IMG/VR virus record: IMGVR_UViG_3300044732_000890
Coordinates: 1-50,688 of that record
Direction: 5' to 3' (one strand)
DNA: 50,688 bases
DNA from: a virus
Shown one piece after another: positions 8,462 to 15,303 of the stretch. Below the pieces are notes generated by a model that had not been told where the DNA came from, searched no databases, and worked only from the letters and a program-made list of their open reading frames with translations. A program made the position numbers and the translations under genes. How positions within the stretch are numbered: position 1 is the stretch's first letter; every line of letters starts with the position of its first letter.

Positions 8462-10618
8462 CTAATTGCCTCCCATCTCAAAATTCTGCGCCCGAACAGC
8501 CACGATGCAACCCGGCACATCTATGTCTCCATTCACCTCAAACAGGCGACCAATCACACCCTTGAACCACTCCTTAACTTCTGACTTACCGCTGGTAATG
8601 CGAGCCATGGATCTCAGCTGCTCCATATTCACCTTCTTCAGTTTCTCATAACCTTCAATCGGACCTTCAGGCTGACGACCCGACTGAATGCGCACTACCA
8701 AGCCTTCAAAGCCTTCAGCCCGCGTATCGTTTGCAGCCTCTTGCAAGGCATTCAACACCGCAGCCTCTCGAGCCTCTAGCGCACGTTCAGCAACAGCCTC
8801 TCGAGCCGCCTCTACGAACTCTATACCCTCACTCTCAGCCACAAGGCGGATCTTGACGGTATCCACGTAAGAAGTCTCAAGTCCACCAACAGCACCGATT
8901 ACATGATGTTGCGTTTCAAACGTCTGCCGCTCGGCGATGATCCAGTCATAGCGAGCTGAGTAACGCCGCTTCTGAAAGCGCAGGAAGCGATAGTCCCGCA
9001 AACCGTCAGCAACCTCACGACCAATGGCTGCGGTTCCTTCAACGTCACCTTTCCAAGCAGAAGCGCCGCGAGCATCGAGGTCAAACACCGACACATCACG
9101 ACCAGCTTTAGCCGTGTGCGCAATCAGCCACACCGGGTAGCCTCTCAGCACCCGACGTACGTTGGCGATCAGTCTTGATACCTCGGAGTTGTCGTTCTCG
9201 CTTTCGATTTCAAAGTTGGCTGAAGTAGTATCAAACACGATGAGTGGTCGGGCATCATATGCACCGCCCTCTACCTCATTGCTGAACTCCGTATCCTTCA
9301 ACAAAACCGGCAGAGCCTTATCCCAGAACTCAGGTCCTGCACGCCGGGAGTAGTAGACCTTAATCATGTCCCGGACTACAGCCTGATCCGGCTCAAGCAA
9401 GCCGTTTTCCCGCATAACTTTCAGAATATCCGTTATCTGTTCGGGAGCTTCGGCAAACCATAAAACACGCCGCTTGATATGTGTTTTTAGCGTTTCATCC
9501 GGGTTGATCATCAACCCACTCACCACCGTGGCGAGAGACGCTAAAATGGTTGATTTGCCGCCACCGGGTTGACCCGCAAAGGCAAACGTGCCGGTGCGTA
9601 TGAAATCGTTAATTACGTACTCTTTGGGCTGGTTTTCTACTTCATCGCTGACGTTGAATTGGCGCGGCAATTCGACATCTTCATCAGGATCCTTAACGTC
9701 AACAAACCCGTTTTCCTTAGCCCGGAAAATAACCGTTCCCATCTTCTGTGAATGTGGTTTGAGAGCTCGCCATGTGCCCTCTTGATCAACCGGGTCGTAC
9801 TTGTCAGACCGCTTGGAAAACTCATCCCAGAGCTCCCGTCCGGCATCGCCGTACCACCGCAGACCCTGACCGACCATAATCCACTCAGCACGGTCGTTGT
9901 GGTCAATTTTCTTCAGCACCTTGCGGAAATACTCACGCTCTTTGTCTACCAAGATATCTTGATAGTCGTCGTCAAACGAAACGTCTACCTTACGGCTATT
10001 TCTGTCAGGTCCGACGAGACGGTCAAAGGTGTCCGACACCTCGGTAAAGTACTCAGCCGTACCAATACGCTCGCCGGTTATGCAAACGTATCTGTTGGTG
10101 TTGAGAAACAGCTCTATTTCGCCGTCACCTCGCTTGAATTTACCGGAAAAAGTTTCACGCCCCTTTACGAAGCCGAAAATCTTAATTCCGGTACGGCTTG
10201 GCGACACTTCCGCGTATGAGCCGCACTCGTCAACGATTTCTTGCGCCCAGTCAGCGACAACCCCGTTTTCATCGACACACTTGTCGAGGTCAATTACGGC
10301 CAGCCACTGTAGCCCTGAAAGCATCAGCCCGAGACCGCGAGCACCGGGTTGAGCCTGAACCCTGACCCGTACCTGTTCTAACGTGTCCCACGTGCTGGGA
10401 TCATCTGAATGCGCCCATTCCTCGCTGAACGCACGCATGGGTGGTTTGGTCCAATGACCTTTGTTTGAAAGCATCCACGCCCAAGAGCACCACCTCTTTT
10501 CATCCTTGTACCGCTCAAATGCGACAGGGAAGTTGAATGCGGGGACAACCGGGCGGATGTCTTTTGCATCCTTGTCAACACGACGCCGGGCCTCATCAAA
10601 ATGGATAATCTCAGCCAT
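8462..10618 (-). CDS. Primase-polymerase / AAA+ helicase (replicative)
   Basis: This 718-residue two-part protein has an N-terminal Prim-Pol-like domain with WLAVIDLDKC (metal-binding acids), SPSRTGIKIFGFVKG and FLNTNRYVCITGERI. A primase C-terminal-type linker follows (HNDRAEWIMVGQGLRWYGD ... WRALKPHS), then a RepA/DnaB-like ATPase with Walker A AGQPGGGKST near residue 350 and LIVFDTTSANFE as Walker B. The last 150 residues include an Ala/Glu-rich helix. It would prime and unwind DNA for the phage polymerase. It lies on the structural-gene strand, apart from the other replication genes. I start it at the ATG at 10618; a TTG lies one codon earlier. Confidence 0.88.
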   Translation of the reverse strand: MAEIIHFDEARRRVDKDAKDIRPVVPAFNFPVAFERYKDEKRWCSWAWMLSNKGHWTKPPMRAFSEEWAHSDDPSTWDTLEQVRVRVQAQPGARGLGLMLSGLQWLAVIDLDKCVDENGVVADWAQEIVDECGSYAEVSPSRTGIKIFGFVKGRETFSGKFKRGDGEIELFLNTNRYVCITGERIGTAEYFTEVSDTFDRLVGPDRNSRKVDVSFDDDYQDILVDKEREYFRKVLKKIDHNDRAEWIMVGQGLRWYGDAGRELWDEFSKRSDKYDPVDQEGTWRALKPHSQKMGTVIFRAKENGFVDVKDPDEDVELPRQFNVSDEVENQPKEYVINDFIRTGTFAFAGQPGGGKSTILASLATVVSGLMINPDETLKTHIKRRVLWFAEAPEQITDILKVMRENGLLEPDQAVVRDMIKVYYSRRAGPEFWDKALPVLLKDTEFSNEVEGGAYDARPLIVFDTTSANFEIESENDNSEVSRLIANVRRVLRGYPVWLIAHTAKAGRDVSVFDLDARGASAWKGDVEGTAAIGREVADGLRDYRFLRFQKRRYSARYDWIIAERQTFETQHHVIGAVGGLETSYVDTVKIRLVAESEGIEFVEAAREAVAERALEAREAAVLNALQEAANDTRAEGFEGLVVRIQSGRQPEGPIEGYEKLKKVNMEQLRSMARITSGKSEVKEWFKGVIGRLFEVNGDIDVPGCIVAVRAQNFEMGGN

Positions 10619-10663
10619 CAAACGTACGCTCCGCTCTTACCGAAACGTATCGGTTTTACCGCT

Positions 10664-10692
10664 TGACTTCCGGCGTTGCTGCCGCTAAAGTT
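10664..10692 (+). promoter_or_regulatory. Possible promoter for a short RNA
   Basis: CGCTTGACTTC matches the -35 block of the early promoters; 17 bases on stands TAAAGT, a 4/6 match to TATAAT. A transcript from here would end at the terminator at 10763-10802, about 100 nt long. No coding region with a ribosome-binding site lies between. Confidence 0.4.
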
Positions 10693-10762
10693 ATACCCGG
10701 TCATTAAAGTCTCCTTTGGGTTGGCTTTCAAAGTGTCTTTGGTGTCCTTCGCAGCTAACTAT

Positions 10763-10802
10763 GACCCAGCAATCCCTCCCGGTTCGCTGGGTCTTTTCTT
10801 TT
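10763..10802 (+). terminator. Intrinsic terminator (plus strand)
   Basis: GACCCAGC and GCTGGGTC form an 8-base-pair stem with a 15-base loop, followed by TTTTCTTTT. The T tract is only on the plus strand, so it ends rightward transcripts, although no gene lies upstream of it in that direction. Confidence 0.75.
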
Positions 10803-10840
10803 GATGTGGCTGTTTTCAAAGTAGATTTTCCTTTATAAGC

Positions 10841-10849
10841 TTATCCACA
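10841..10849 (+). other. Perfect DnaA-box sequence
   Basis: TTATCCACA equals the high-affinity bacterial DnaA box and follows an A+T-rich CTTTATAAGC. In an intergenic control region of a phage that also encodes a DnaA-domain-IV-like protein, it could mark an origin or a regulatory site. A single 9-base match can also occur by chance; another copy lies inside a gene near 18626. Confidence 0.45.
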
Positions 10850-11006
10850 CCTACGGCGCGGAACCCGCTACTTTGCCTCGGTTCAACCAAAAAGGCAACC
10901 CCCAAGGGTAAATTATTTTTCTGCAGAGGGAACCTTTTACCACCTCGGGCGTTGTAAATTGTTTTGTGCCCGCTAAAAATAATTTTACGCCACCCAAAAA
11001 TAAAGC

Positions 11007-11035
11007 TTGACTTCTGTTTCTAGCTGCCCTATATT
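11007..11035 (+). promoter_or_regulatory. Early promoter P1
   Basis: CTTGACT, 17 bases, CTATATT: an exact fit to the rhizobial housekeeping consensus CTTGAC-N17-CTATAT. It is preceded by the conserved block TAATTTTACGCCACCC and AAAAATAA. A 5-base-pair hairpin CGGTG/CACCG (11044-11063) and the leader GATAACGGAGAA follow before the first early gene. Confidence 0.9.
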
Positions 11036-11082
11036 ACAAGTTACGGTGATCACAACGACACCGCTGATAACGGAGAACCACG

Positions 11083-11358
11083 ATGACCAACACCACCTTC
11101 ACCGCCAACGAAATCGCCGCCCTTAAAGTTATCTTCGCCGATTGCCTTGACGGTATGGGCGGCAGTTCCTGGGAGGATCTTGAGAACGACCCCTACACTT
11201 GGTGCGACGCCAAGACTCTCGTTGCCAACGGATGGTCCAAGCCCGAGGCCGCTGGCACTTTTTCCGCTCTCGCTGCTAAGGGTGCTATCGATGAGGTTGA
11301 GAAGAATGAGTGGGCCTTGAATCTCACTCCGGCAGTTCGCGCTGCAGTCAACGTCTAA
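11083..11358 (+). CDS. Hypothetical early protein
   Basis: This 91-residue acidic protein is the first gene after the strong promoter P1, with GGAG 9 bases before the ATG. It begins MTNTTFTANEIAALKVIF and contains NGWSKPEAAGTFSALAAKGAIDEVE, which has the helix-turn-helix spacing of a winged-helix-like fold; this is a guess. I recognise no family. First position in the early region suggests a host-takeover or regulatory role. Confidence 0.75.
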   Translation: MTNTTFTANEIAALKVIFADCLDGMGGSSWEDLENDPYTWCDAKTLVANGWSKPEAAGTFSALAAKGAIDEVEKNEWALNLTPAVRAAVNV

Positions 11359-11360
11359 CC

Positions 11361-11384
11361 GGGGAGCCCAAGCTCCCCATTTTC
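11361..11384 (+). terminator. Stem-loop after the first early gene
   Basis: GGGGAGC/GCTCCCC (7 base pairs, 4-base loop) followed by ATTTT. The next gene's ribosome-binding site follows directly, so this is likely a partial terminator or an mRNA-stabilising hairpin. Confidence 0.55.
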
Positions 11385-11399
11385 AAAGAGGATATCCTT

Positions 11400-11678
11400 A
11401 TGACCGTCAAAGACCGCATCAGCCCGGCCAACATGATTATCGCCGAATTTCTTGACGTAGACATCAACGAAGTCACTGAAATGGTATACCAGCCGACCAT
11501 CTACCGCACCCCTCGCGTCTATTCGTGGGACGATGCGCCGTGGTCATACTTCTGCTGCCCACGCCCCGGCCAGAAGCCACCCAAGGGTTTTCAGTGGGAA
11601 ATTGCCGGCTACTCATGGCGCGAGGCTAACAAGAACCGCCCCGTCTACGGGGTTCGTTACGAAAGCATGAAAGGATAA
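11400..11678 (+). CDS. Hypothetical early protein
   Basis: This 92-residue protein starts at the ATG at 11400, preceded by AGAGGA; the open frame reaches further upstream into the previous gene but without a site. It is rich in Trp, Tyr and Pro (DDAPWSYFCCPRPGQKPPKGFQWEIAGYSW). I recognise no domain; a CC pair is the only possible metal-binding feature. Confidence 0.7.
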   Translation: MTVKDRISPANMIIAEFLDVDINEVTEMVYQPTIYRTPRVYSWDDAPWSYFCCPRPGQKPPKGFQWEIAGYSWREANKNRPVYGVRYESMKG

Positions 11679-11683
11679 CGAAT

Positions 11684-11890
11684 ATGAACCTTTTCGCCTA
11701 TCGCCGCGTAAATATCAAAACTGAGCTTTCCATGGAGCAGTTTGAACAGCTTCACGCCGACGTAGCCAAGGCGCGTGAAACTACCAAGATGGTTTACGTG
11801 GACAAGGTTGCCATGCAAACTTTACTCCGCGATTACTCTCGCCTTATCGACCGGCTTGAAAAGCTGGAAAAAGAAGAAGGTATGAATTAG
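11684..11890 (+). CDS. Hypothetical helical early protein
   Basis: This 68-residue, mostly helical protein has a C-terminal leucine-spaced coiled coil (LLRDYSRLIDRLEKLEKEE). It follows the previous gene by 5 bases and is probably co-transcribed. No family recognised. Confidence 0.65.
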   Translation: MNLFAYRRVNIKTELSMEQFEQLHADVAKARETTKMVYVDKVAMQTLLRDYSRLIDRLEKLEKEEGMN

Positions 11891-12060
11891 TTTATTACCT
11901 CGGGTATGTCAACCTCGAGGTGGCCCCAGCCAGCAGGTGGGCCTAACAACAGCTGGCCGCAAAGTAGCGTGGGACGCGTCCTCCCCCACGTTATTAGCAG
12001 GGCCGACCGGATGTGTTTCCCTTTTCACATCCGGTCGATCACCCTGATAAATTATTTTTA
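11891..12060 (+). other. Hairpin-rich non-coding trailer ending in a terminator
   Basis: About 170 bases without a gene, with several possible helices: GCCAGC with GCTGGC (around 11925-11960), CGTGGG with CCCACG (around 11968-11990), and a strong 11-base-pair stem GACCGGATGTG/CACATCCGGTC (12005-12015/12026-12036) that is soon followed by AAATTATTTTTA. The last is a terminator. The rest may be a structured RNA; no tRNA signature is present. Confidence 0.5.
12005..12060 (+). terminator. Terminator before promoter P2
   Basis: An 11-base-pair perfect stem with a 10-base loop, then GATCACCCTGATAAATTATTTTTA. The T-rich end lies 18 bases after the stem and merges into the upstream block of promoter P2. 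Confidence 0.6.
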
Positions 12061-12079
12061 GCTGGCCCAAAAATAACAC

Positions 12080-12108
12080 TTGACTTTTGTTTCTAGGTTC
12101 CCTATATT
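12080..12108 (+). promoter_or_regulatory. Early promoter P2
   Basis: CTTGACT-N17-CTATATT (bounds: TTGACT 12080-12085, TATATT 12103-12108), preceded by AAAAATAACA. The 5' leader holds a hairpin GAGGC/GCCTC (12118-12133) and then GATAACGGAGAAA before the next ATG. Confidence 0.9.
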
Positions 12109-12155
12109 GAGGTTACTGAGGCGATGAGGCCTCGGCTGATAACGGAGAAACGACC

Positions 12156-12353
12156 ATGATGACCGCCGAACAAATCCGCGCCCGCATCGAGGCTGACCTC
12201 GAGCTGACCAAGCGCAAGGTGGAGTTCCATCTTGCCGAATTCCGTCACGACTTTGATACCGTCAGCAATAAGATTTGGGCCGTCAAGGATGCCGAGCTTT
12301 CCTCCAGGGCTCGCACCCTCGAGATCCTCCTCCGCCAGATCGACCTCGGCTAA
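12156..12353 (+). CDS. Hypothetical coiled-coil early protein
   Basis: This 65-residue, highly charged and almost entirely helical protein (QIRARIEADLELTKRKVEFHLAEF) lies first after promoter P2. Two adjacent ATGs (12156, 12159) both fit GGAG. No family recognised. Confidence 0.7.
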   Translation: MMTAEQIRARIEADLELTKRKVEFHLAEFRHDFDTVSNKIWAVKDAELSSRARTLEILLRQIDLG

Positions 12354-12376
12354 CCCCTCCCAGAAAGGAGACTCTT

Positions 12377-12646
12377 ATGACCCGTAACGTTATCCCCCTC
12401 CGCGTCAACCCCTTCAAGGTCTCGTATGTTAACGAGCCGGCAAAGTCGGGTATGATCGCCGACACCAAGCGTGTTTTCGGTCCGGATGGGGAAGACAGCC
12501 GCTATGCTGTGGCTCCGGTTCACAGCCGTATCGGACAAGATGTTGTCTGGTTTGTCTGGGACGCTGAGCAGCAGGATGAGCTCGGCTTTGCCAAGGTGAT
12601 CCGTCAGGAGGACAGCTTTGAGGCTGCCGTGGCGGGTCTCATCTGA
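12377..12646 (+). CDS. Hypothetical early protein
   Basis: This 89-residue protein starts at the ATG at 12377 with AAAGGAG upstream; the frame is open earlier, but that part overlaps the previous gene. The sequence VVWFVWDAEQQDELGFAKVIRQEDSFEAAVAG looks like a small alpha/beta protein. Unknown role; co-transcribed from P2. Confidence 0.7.
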   Translation: MTRNVIPLRVNPFKVSYVNEPAKSGMIADTKRVFGPDGEDSRYAVAPVHSRIGQDVVWFVWDAEQQDELGFAKVIRQEDSFEAAVAGLI

Positions 12647-12652
12647 CACACC

Positions 12653-12691
12653 GGCTGGGTCAGTCAAAATAATTTGGCTGACCCAAAATAA
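12653..12691 (+). terminator. Terminator-like hairpin fused to promoter P3
   Basis: GGGTCAG and CTGACCC form a 7-base-pair stem around a loop that itself contains the palindrome CAAAATAATTTG; AAAATAAG follows and is already the upstream block of P3. End of one unit and start of the next are thus joined. Confidence 0.55.
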
Positions 12692-12694
12692 GTG

Positions 12695-12723
12695 TTGACT
12701 TCTGTTTCTAGCTAGCCTATATT
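12695..12723 (+). promoter_or_regulatory. Early promoter P3
   Basis: GTTGACT-N17-CTATATT. The 17-base spacer (TCTGTTTCTAGCTAGCC) is nearly the same as in P1, P2 and P4, so these promoters are copies of one cassette. The leader has CGGT/ACCG (12732-12746) and TGATAACGGAGA. Confidence 0.9.
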
Positions 12724-12772
12724 TCATCTTACGGTACACGACACCGCGGATAACTGATAACGGAGACACGAT

Positions 12773-13246
12773 ATGGCCCGCATTAATGACATCTACCGCA
12801 CCCGCACCAGCTACTTTGACAAACTGATGGAAGATGCTTGGAGCGTCGGTGAAACCAACGACTGCGCTGTCAAGGCGATTTGTGTGGTCACCGGAGCCGA
12901 GTACGCCGACGCGCACACTCGTTTAGCTGCACGCGGTCGCAAGAAAGGCCACGGCACTTACATGTTCGACACCCACGCCGTGATCCGCGACCTCGGTTTT
13001 AAACTGGAGCGTATGTCCCCCGGCGAGTTTCAGAAGAAGTATCCCCGCTCCAAGACCGGCGGTTACGTTTATAAGCAGCTGACCACCCATCACGTAGACC
13101 TCTACCCGGAGGCTTGGAATGACGGTCACGCCTACCTTATCCACACCTCGGGTCATGTGGCCGGTGCTCTGTGCGGTAAGCTTCACGATTGGACTCGCGG
13201 TCGTGCCAAGCGTATTGAATGTTTCTATCGCGTAACTAAAGTATAA
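12773..13246 (+). CDS. Putative papain-like cysteine-peptidase-fold protein
   Basis: This 157-residue protein contains ETNDCAVKAICVVTG (Cys near residue 31, after Asn-Asp) and, near the C-terminus, NDGHAYLIHTSGHVAGALCG. A Cys at the start of a helix with a later His in a strand is the arrangement of papain- and C39-like enzymes, and short phage proteins with NDCA.RA patterns occur. Whether it cuts anything is unknown. It is first after promoter P3, so it is strongly expressed early and may act on host proteins. Confidence 0.6.
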   Translation: MARINDIYRTRTSYFDKLMEDAWSVGETNDCAVKAICVVTGAEYADAHTRLAARGRKKGHGTYMFDTHAVIRDLGFKLERMSPGEFQKKYPRSKTGGYVYKQLTTHHVDLYPEAWNDGHAYLIHTSGHVAGALCGKLHDWTRGRAKRIECFYRVTKV

Positions 13247-13259
13247 AGGAGCCACTATT

Positions 13260-13418
13260 ATGAACTTCTTTGTCGCGTCATTTCACAACCCTAATTTTAT
13301 CATATCGTCAGCGTATCAGACGTTTTCCGAGGCCATGCACGCTGCCGAATGCATCAGGGTGTTTACCGGGGAACCTTGTCGGGTGATCCGCGTTGCATAT
13401 CTTTGGGTGACCCCGTAA
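13260..13418 (+). CDS. Small hypothetical protein (52 residues)
   Basis: An ATG with AAAGGAG upstream opens a 52-codon frame (starts MNFFVASFHNPNF, ends RVAYLWVTP) that stops exactly where the next hairpin-promoter block begins. It follows the previous gene by 13 bases. Two Cys are present; no family recognised. Confidence 0.65.
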   Translation: MNFFVASFHNPNFIISSAYQTFSEAMHAAECIRVFTGEPCRVIRVAYLWVTP

Positions 13419-13435
13419 AATAATTTTACGCCACC
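13405..13435 (+). terminator. Hairpin overlapping the stop codon, upstream of P4
   Basis: GGGTG/CACCC enclose a 15-base palindrome GTAAAATAATTTTAC (13415-13429). The stop codon of the 52-residue gene lies inside it. The same AATTTTACGCCACCC block stands before P1, so it belongs to the repeated promoter cassette. Confidence 0.55.
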
Positions 13436-13447
13436 CAAAAATAAAGC

Positions 13448-13476
13448 TTGACTTTCGTTTCTAGCTGCCCTATATT
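13448..13476 (+). promoter_or_regulatory. Early promoter P4
   Basis: CTTGACT-N17-CTATATT. The 60 bases from about 13417 to 13480 are nearly identical to those at P1. Leader hairpin GGGC/GCCC at 13486-13502, then CATAACGGAGAAA. Confidence 0.9.
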
Positions 13477-13524
13477 ACAAAACACGGGCGGCGATGATGC
13501 CCTCGCACATAACGGAGAAATAGA

Positions 13525-13722
13525 ATGAACCGCGAATTTAGCATCACCGCTCCCAAGACCTACGCCAGCAAGGACAACGCTCGCAAGGCTGTGGCTAAGA
13601 TCGGTGCCGAAAATCTCCGTCACTTTTACATGCAGAATGACGAGGGTCGCTGGTTTCCGGTGTTCGTCGGTCAAGAAGCTCTCCAGGCTGGTATCCACTT
13701 CCACTTTAATATTGTAGGCTGA
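13525..13722 (+). CDS. Hypothetical early protein
   Basis: This 65-residue basic protein begins MNREFSITAPKTYASKDNARKAVAKIG and ends HFHFNIVG. The DNARKAVAKIG..NLRHFYM pattern looks like a small alpha/beta fold that could bind nucleic acid, but this is a guess. First gene after P4. Confidence 0.7.
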   Translation: MNREFSITAPKTYASKDNARKAVAKIGAENLRHFYMQNDEGRWFPVFVGQEALQAGIHFHFNIVG

Positions 13723-13728
13723 TCAATC

Positions 13729-13748
13729 GGGGGAGCCTTGGCTCCCCC
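13729..13748 (+). terminator. Strong stem-loop before the DUF932 gene
   Basis: GGGGGAGCC and GGCTCCCCC form 9 base pairs with a two-base loop, followed by TCTC. No long T tract, so it may work as an attenuator or mRNA end protector rather than a full terminator. Confidence 0.5.
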
Positions 13749-13777
13749 TCTCAAACCTCACATAAGGAACAACGCAT

Positions 13778-14611
13778 ATGTCAATCGTTAACATTTACGA
13801 CAGCATCAAGAGTCAGCATGCGCTGCGCAACGTCACTGCCCAGCCGGTTTTCCTCGGCGACGGCCGCCCCGTTCAGGGTAAAAAGGCCATTGTACTCGCC
13901 GACACCGGAGAGGCGATCTCTGTTGTTAGCGACCGCTACAAGGTCGTAAGCAACGAGGAGGTGATGAACGCTACACTGCAGGCTATTGAGACGGCTAAGT
14001 TGGACACCACCGACGCAACAGCCTCGGTTTCGTTTTCTAACAAGGGAGCGCGTACCATGGTTCGCATCATGCTTCCCGCTTACTCGGTGCTTTCCGGCAC
14101 CAACGAGACCAAAATGGAAATCGTCACGCTGAACTCCTACGATGGCGCATGGAAATATAGCAGCCGTGCAGGTGGCATTCGTCTAGCGTGCATGAACGGT
14201 CAGGTCATGGGTAAGATGATTGGTTCGTACTCGCAGTTTCACAATCAATCGCTGAACGTGCAGCGCGGAGCGGAGAATCTTGTTCGCATGATCGGTGATT
14301 TCTCTAAGTCGCAGGATTGGTTCCTTGCCATGATGAACCGTAAGGCCGATATTGACGATGTTCGCACTCTCGGCTCCAAGCTGCTTAATTTACCGACTGT
14401 GCAGTTTGACGAGAGCCGTGCTGGTAAGCGCCTGCTTTCCCTCTACGAGACGTACGCTCGTGAGATGGGCGCCAACGCTTACGCTGTGTACAACACGTTC
14501 ACGGACTTCATTACCCACCGCTCGCGTCACAAATCCGCTGTGGCCTCGAGCCGCCTGATCGATGAAAACACTTTTTCTACCAAGGTGCTTTCCTCGAATC
14601 TGTTCCACTAA
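13778..14611 (+). CDS. DUF932 family protein
   Basis: This 277-residue protein has the features of the DUF932 (phage/plasmid-like) family: an N-terminal region VQGKKAIVLADTGEAISVVSDRYKVVSNEE, the centre GIRLACMNGQVMG, and a C-terminal helical part ending NAYAVYNTFTDFITH. Members are common on phages and plasmids; their function is not established, though they often lie near recombination or replication genes. Ribosome site ATAAGGA precedes the ATG. Confidence 0.82.
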   Translation: MSIVNIYDSIKSQHALRNVTAQPVFLGDGRPVQGKKAIVLADTGEAISVVSDRYKVVSNEEVMNATLQAIETAKLDTTDATASVSFSNKGARTMVRIMLPAYSVLSGTNETKMEIVTLNSYDGAWKYSSRAGGIRLACMNGQVMGKMIGSYSQFHNQSLNVQRGAENLVRMIGDFSKSQDWFLAMMNRKADIDDVRTLGSKLLNLPTVQFDESRAGKRLLSLYETYAREMGANAYAVYNTFTDFITHRSRHKSAVASSRLIDENTFSTKVLSSNLFH

Positions 14612-14618
14612 ACCCGGC

Positions 14619-14646
14619 GGGAGGCTTCGGCCTCCCACCCCCACTT
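14619..14646 (+). terminator. Intrinsic terminator after the DUF932 gene
   Basis: GGGAGGC-TTCG-GCCTCCC (7 base pairs with a stable UUCG loop), then ACCCCCACTTTT. Confidence 0.65.
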
Positions 14647-14668
14647 TTAACTTGTAACGGAGAATGAA

Positions 14669-15112
14669 ATGACCAACGTAATCAAAATCACCAAGTCGGA
14701 CAAGCTTATGCCCCAGCAGCTTAAGCAAATTGACCGTATCGCAGAGCTTCTTACCAACCTGAATTGTGAATTCCGCATTCGCACCCCGGAAGGGTATTGC
14801 TTCGACAATATACTTTTGAAAAACCGGGGGAAGGGTCATTTGTCTCTCGATGACTCGGCAACCACAACCCACACTGAACAGAAGCCACGTATAAAGCGCG
14901 GTGAGATGAAGGCTTACCTCGATAATATCTTGGGCGGTATCAAGCTTGGAGAAGTTCGCGTTATCCCGATAGGTAAGTTCAATGGTCTTAACGGTACGTT
15001 TTCCAACTATGTTTCAGGTTATGCGTCAAGAATTTTCGGTAACGGTAGCTACTCAGTTTCTTGGGACAACGCAGATCGCAGCGTCTTGTTTCACCTCCAT
15101 GGAGGTCTTTAA
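14669..15112 (+). CDS. Hypothetical protein
   Basis: This 147-residue protein has two parts: residues 1-45 with helices (DKLMPQQLKQIDRIAELLTNLNCEFRI) and a C-terminal, glycine- and aromatic-rich part (KFNGLNGTFSNYVSGYASRIFGNGSYSVSWDN). No family recognised. GGAG precedes the ATG. It stands just before the modification cluster. Confidence 0.65.
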   Translation: MTNVIKITKSDKLMPQQLKQIDRIAELLTNLNCEFRIRTPEGYCFDNILLKNRGKGHLSLDDSATTTHTEQKPRIKRGEMKAYLDNILGGIKLGEVRVIPIGKFNGLNGTFSNYVSGYASRIFGNGSYSVSWDNADRSVLFHLHGGL

Positions 15113-15120
15113 CAATCGAA

Positions 15121-15147
15121 GGGGGAGGCTTGAGCCTCCCCCATTTA
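15121..15147 (+). terminator. Intrinsic terminator before the NUMOD3-PLP pair
   Basis: GGGGGAGGCT and AGCCTCCCCC form a 10-base-pair stem with a two-base loop, followed by ATTTA. It separates the preceding gene from the pair that follows, yet no CTTGAC promoter stands between them. Confidence 0.6.
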
Positions 15148-15180
15148 CCTCACAAAAGATCCACGATGACGTCGAAATAA

Positions 15181-15303
15181 ATGTCTTCAGCCCCCAACCG
15201 ACGCTTTCGGATGTCGTTCGGTAAGTTGCATAGCGAAGAAGCTAGACTAAAGATATCAGAAGCCCAACGCAAAAGATGGGCAATAAAGAAAGGTAAAGTT
15301 TGA
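15181..15303 (+). CDS. NUMOD3-like small DNA-binding peptide (40 residues)
   Basis: This 40-codon frame from the ATG at 15181 contains GKLHSEEARLKISEAQRKRW, the pattern of the NUMOD3 motif, a DNA-binding module normally found in HNH and GIY-YIG homing endonucleases (G-x-x-x-S-x-E-x-x-x-K-I-S). Here it stands alone, very basic, with no nuclease domain. It ends in TGATG with the PLP-enzyme start, so the two are translationally coupled. It may be a remnant of a homing endonuclease or a DNA-targeting peptide used by the modification enzymes. No strong ribosome site is visible. Confidence 0.6.
   Translation: MSSAPNRRFRMSFGKLHSEEARLKISEAQRKRWAIKKGKV

Larger units (their letters stand above)
10619..11082. 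other. Divergent control region between late and early units
   Basis: This 464-base gap without a credible gene separates leftward (primase, packaging) from rightward (early) transcription. It holds a possible plus-strand promoter at 10664, a hairpin terminator at 10763-10802, a perfect DnaA-box sequence at 10841 and the early promoter at 11007. I see no clear leftward promoter for the primase gene. Confidence 0.7.

Noticed and set aside
8332-8520. 62-residue minus-strand frame overlapping the primase end
   Set aside because: It lies across the repeat cluster, has no ribosome site and an unlikely composition.
10762-10842. 25-codon frame through the plus-strand terminator
   Set aside because: No ribosome site, and it runs through the terminator stem.
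11895-12000. Possible tRNA in the hairpin-rich trailer
   Set aside because: No cloverleaf, no GGTTCGA-type T arm and no CCA end could be fitted. No tRNA was found elsewhere either.
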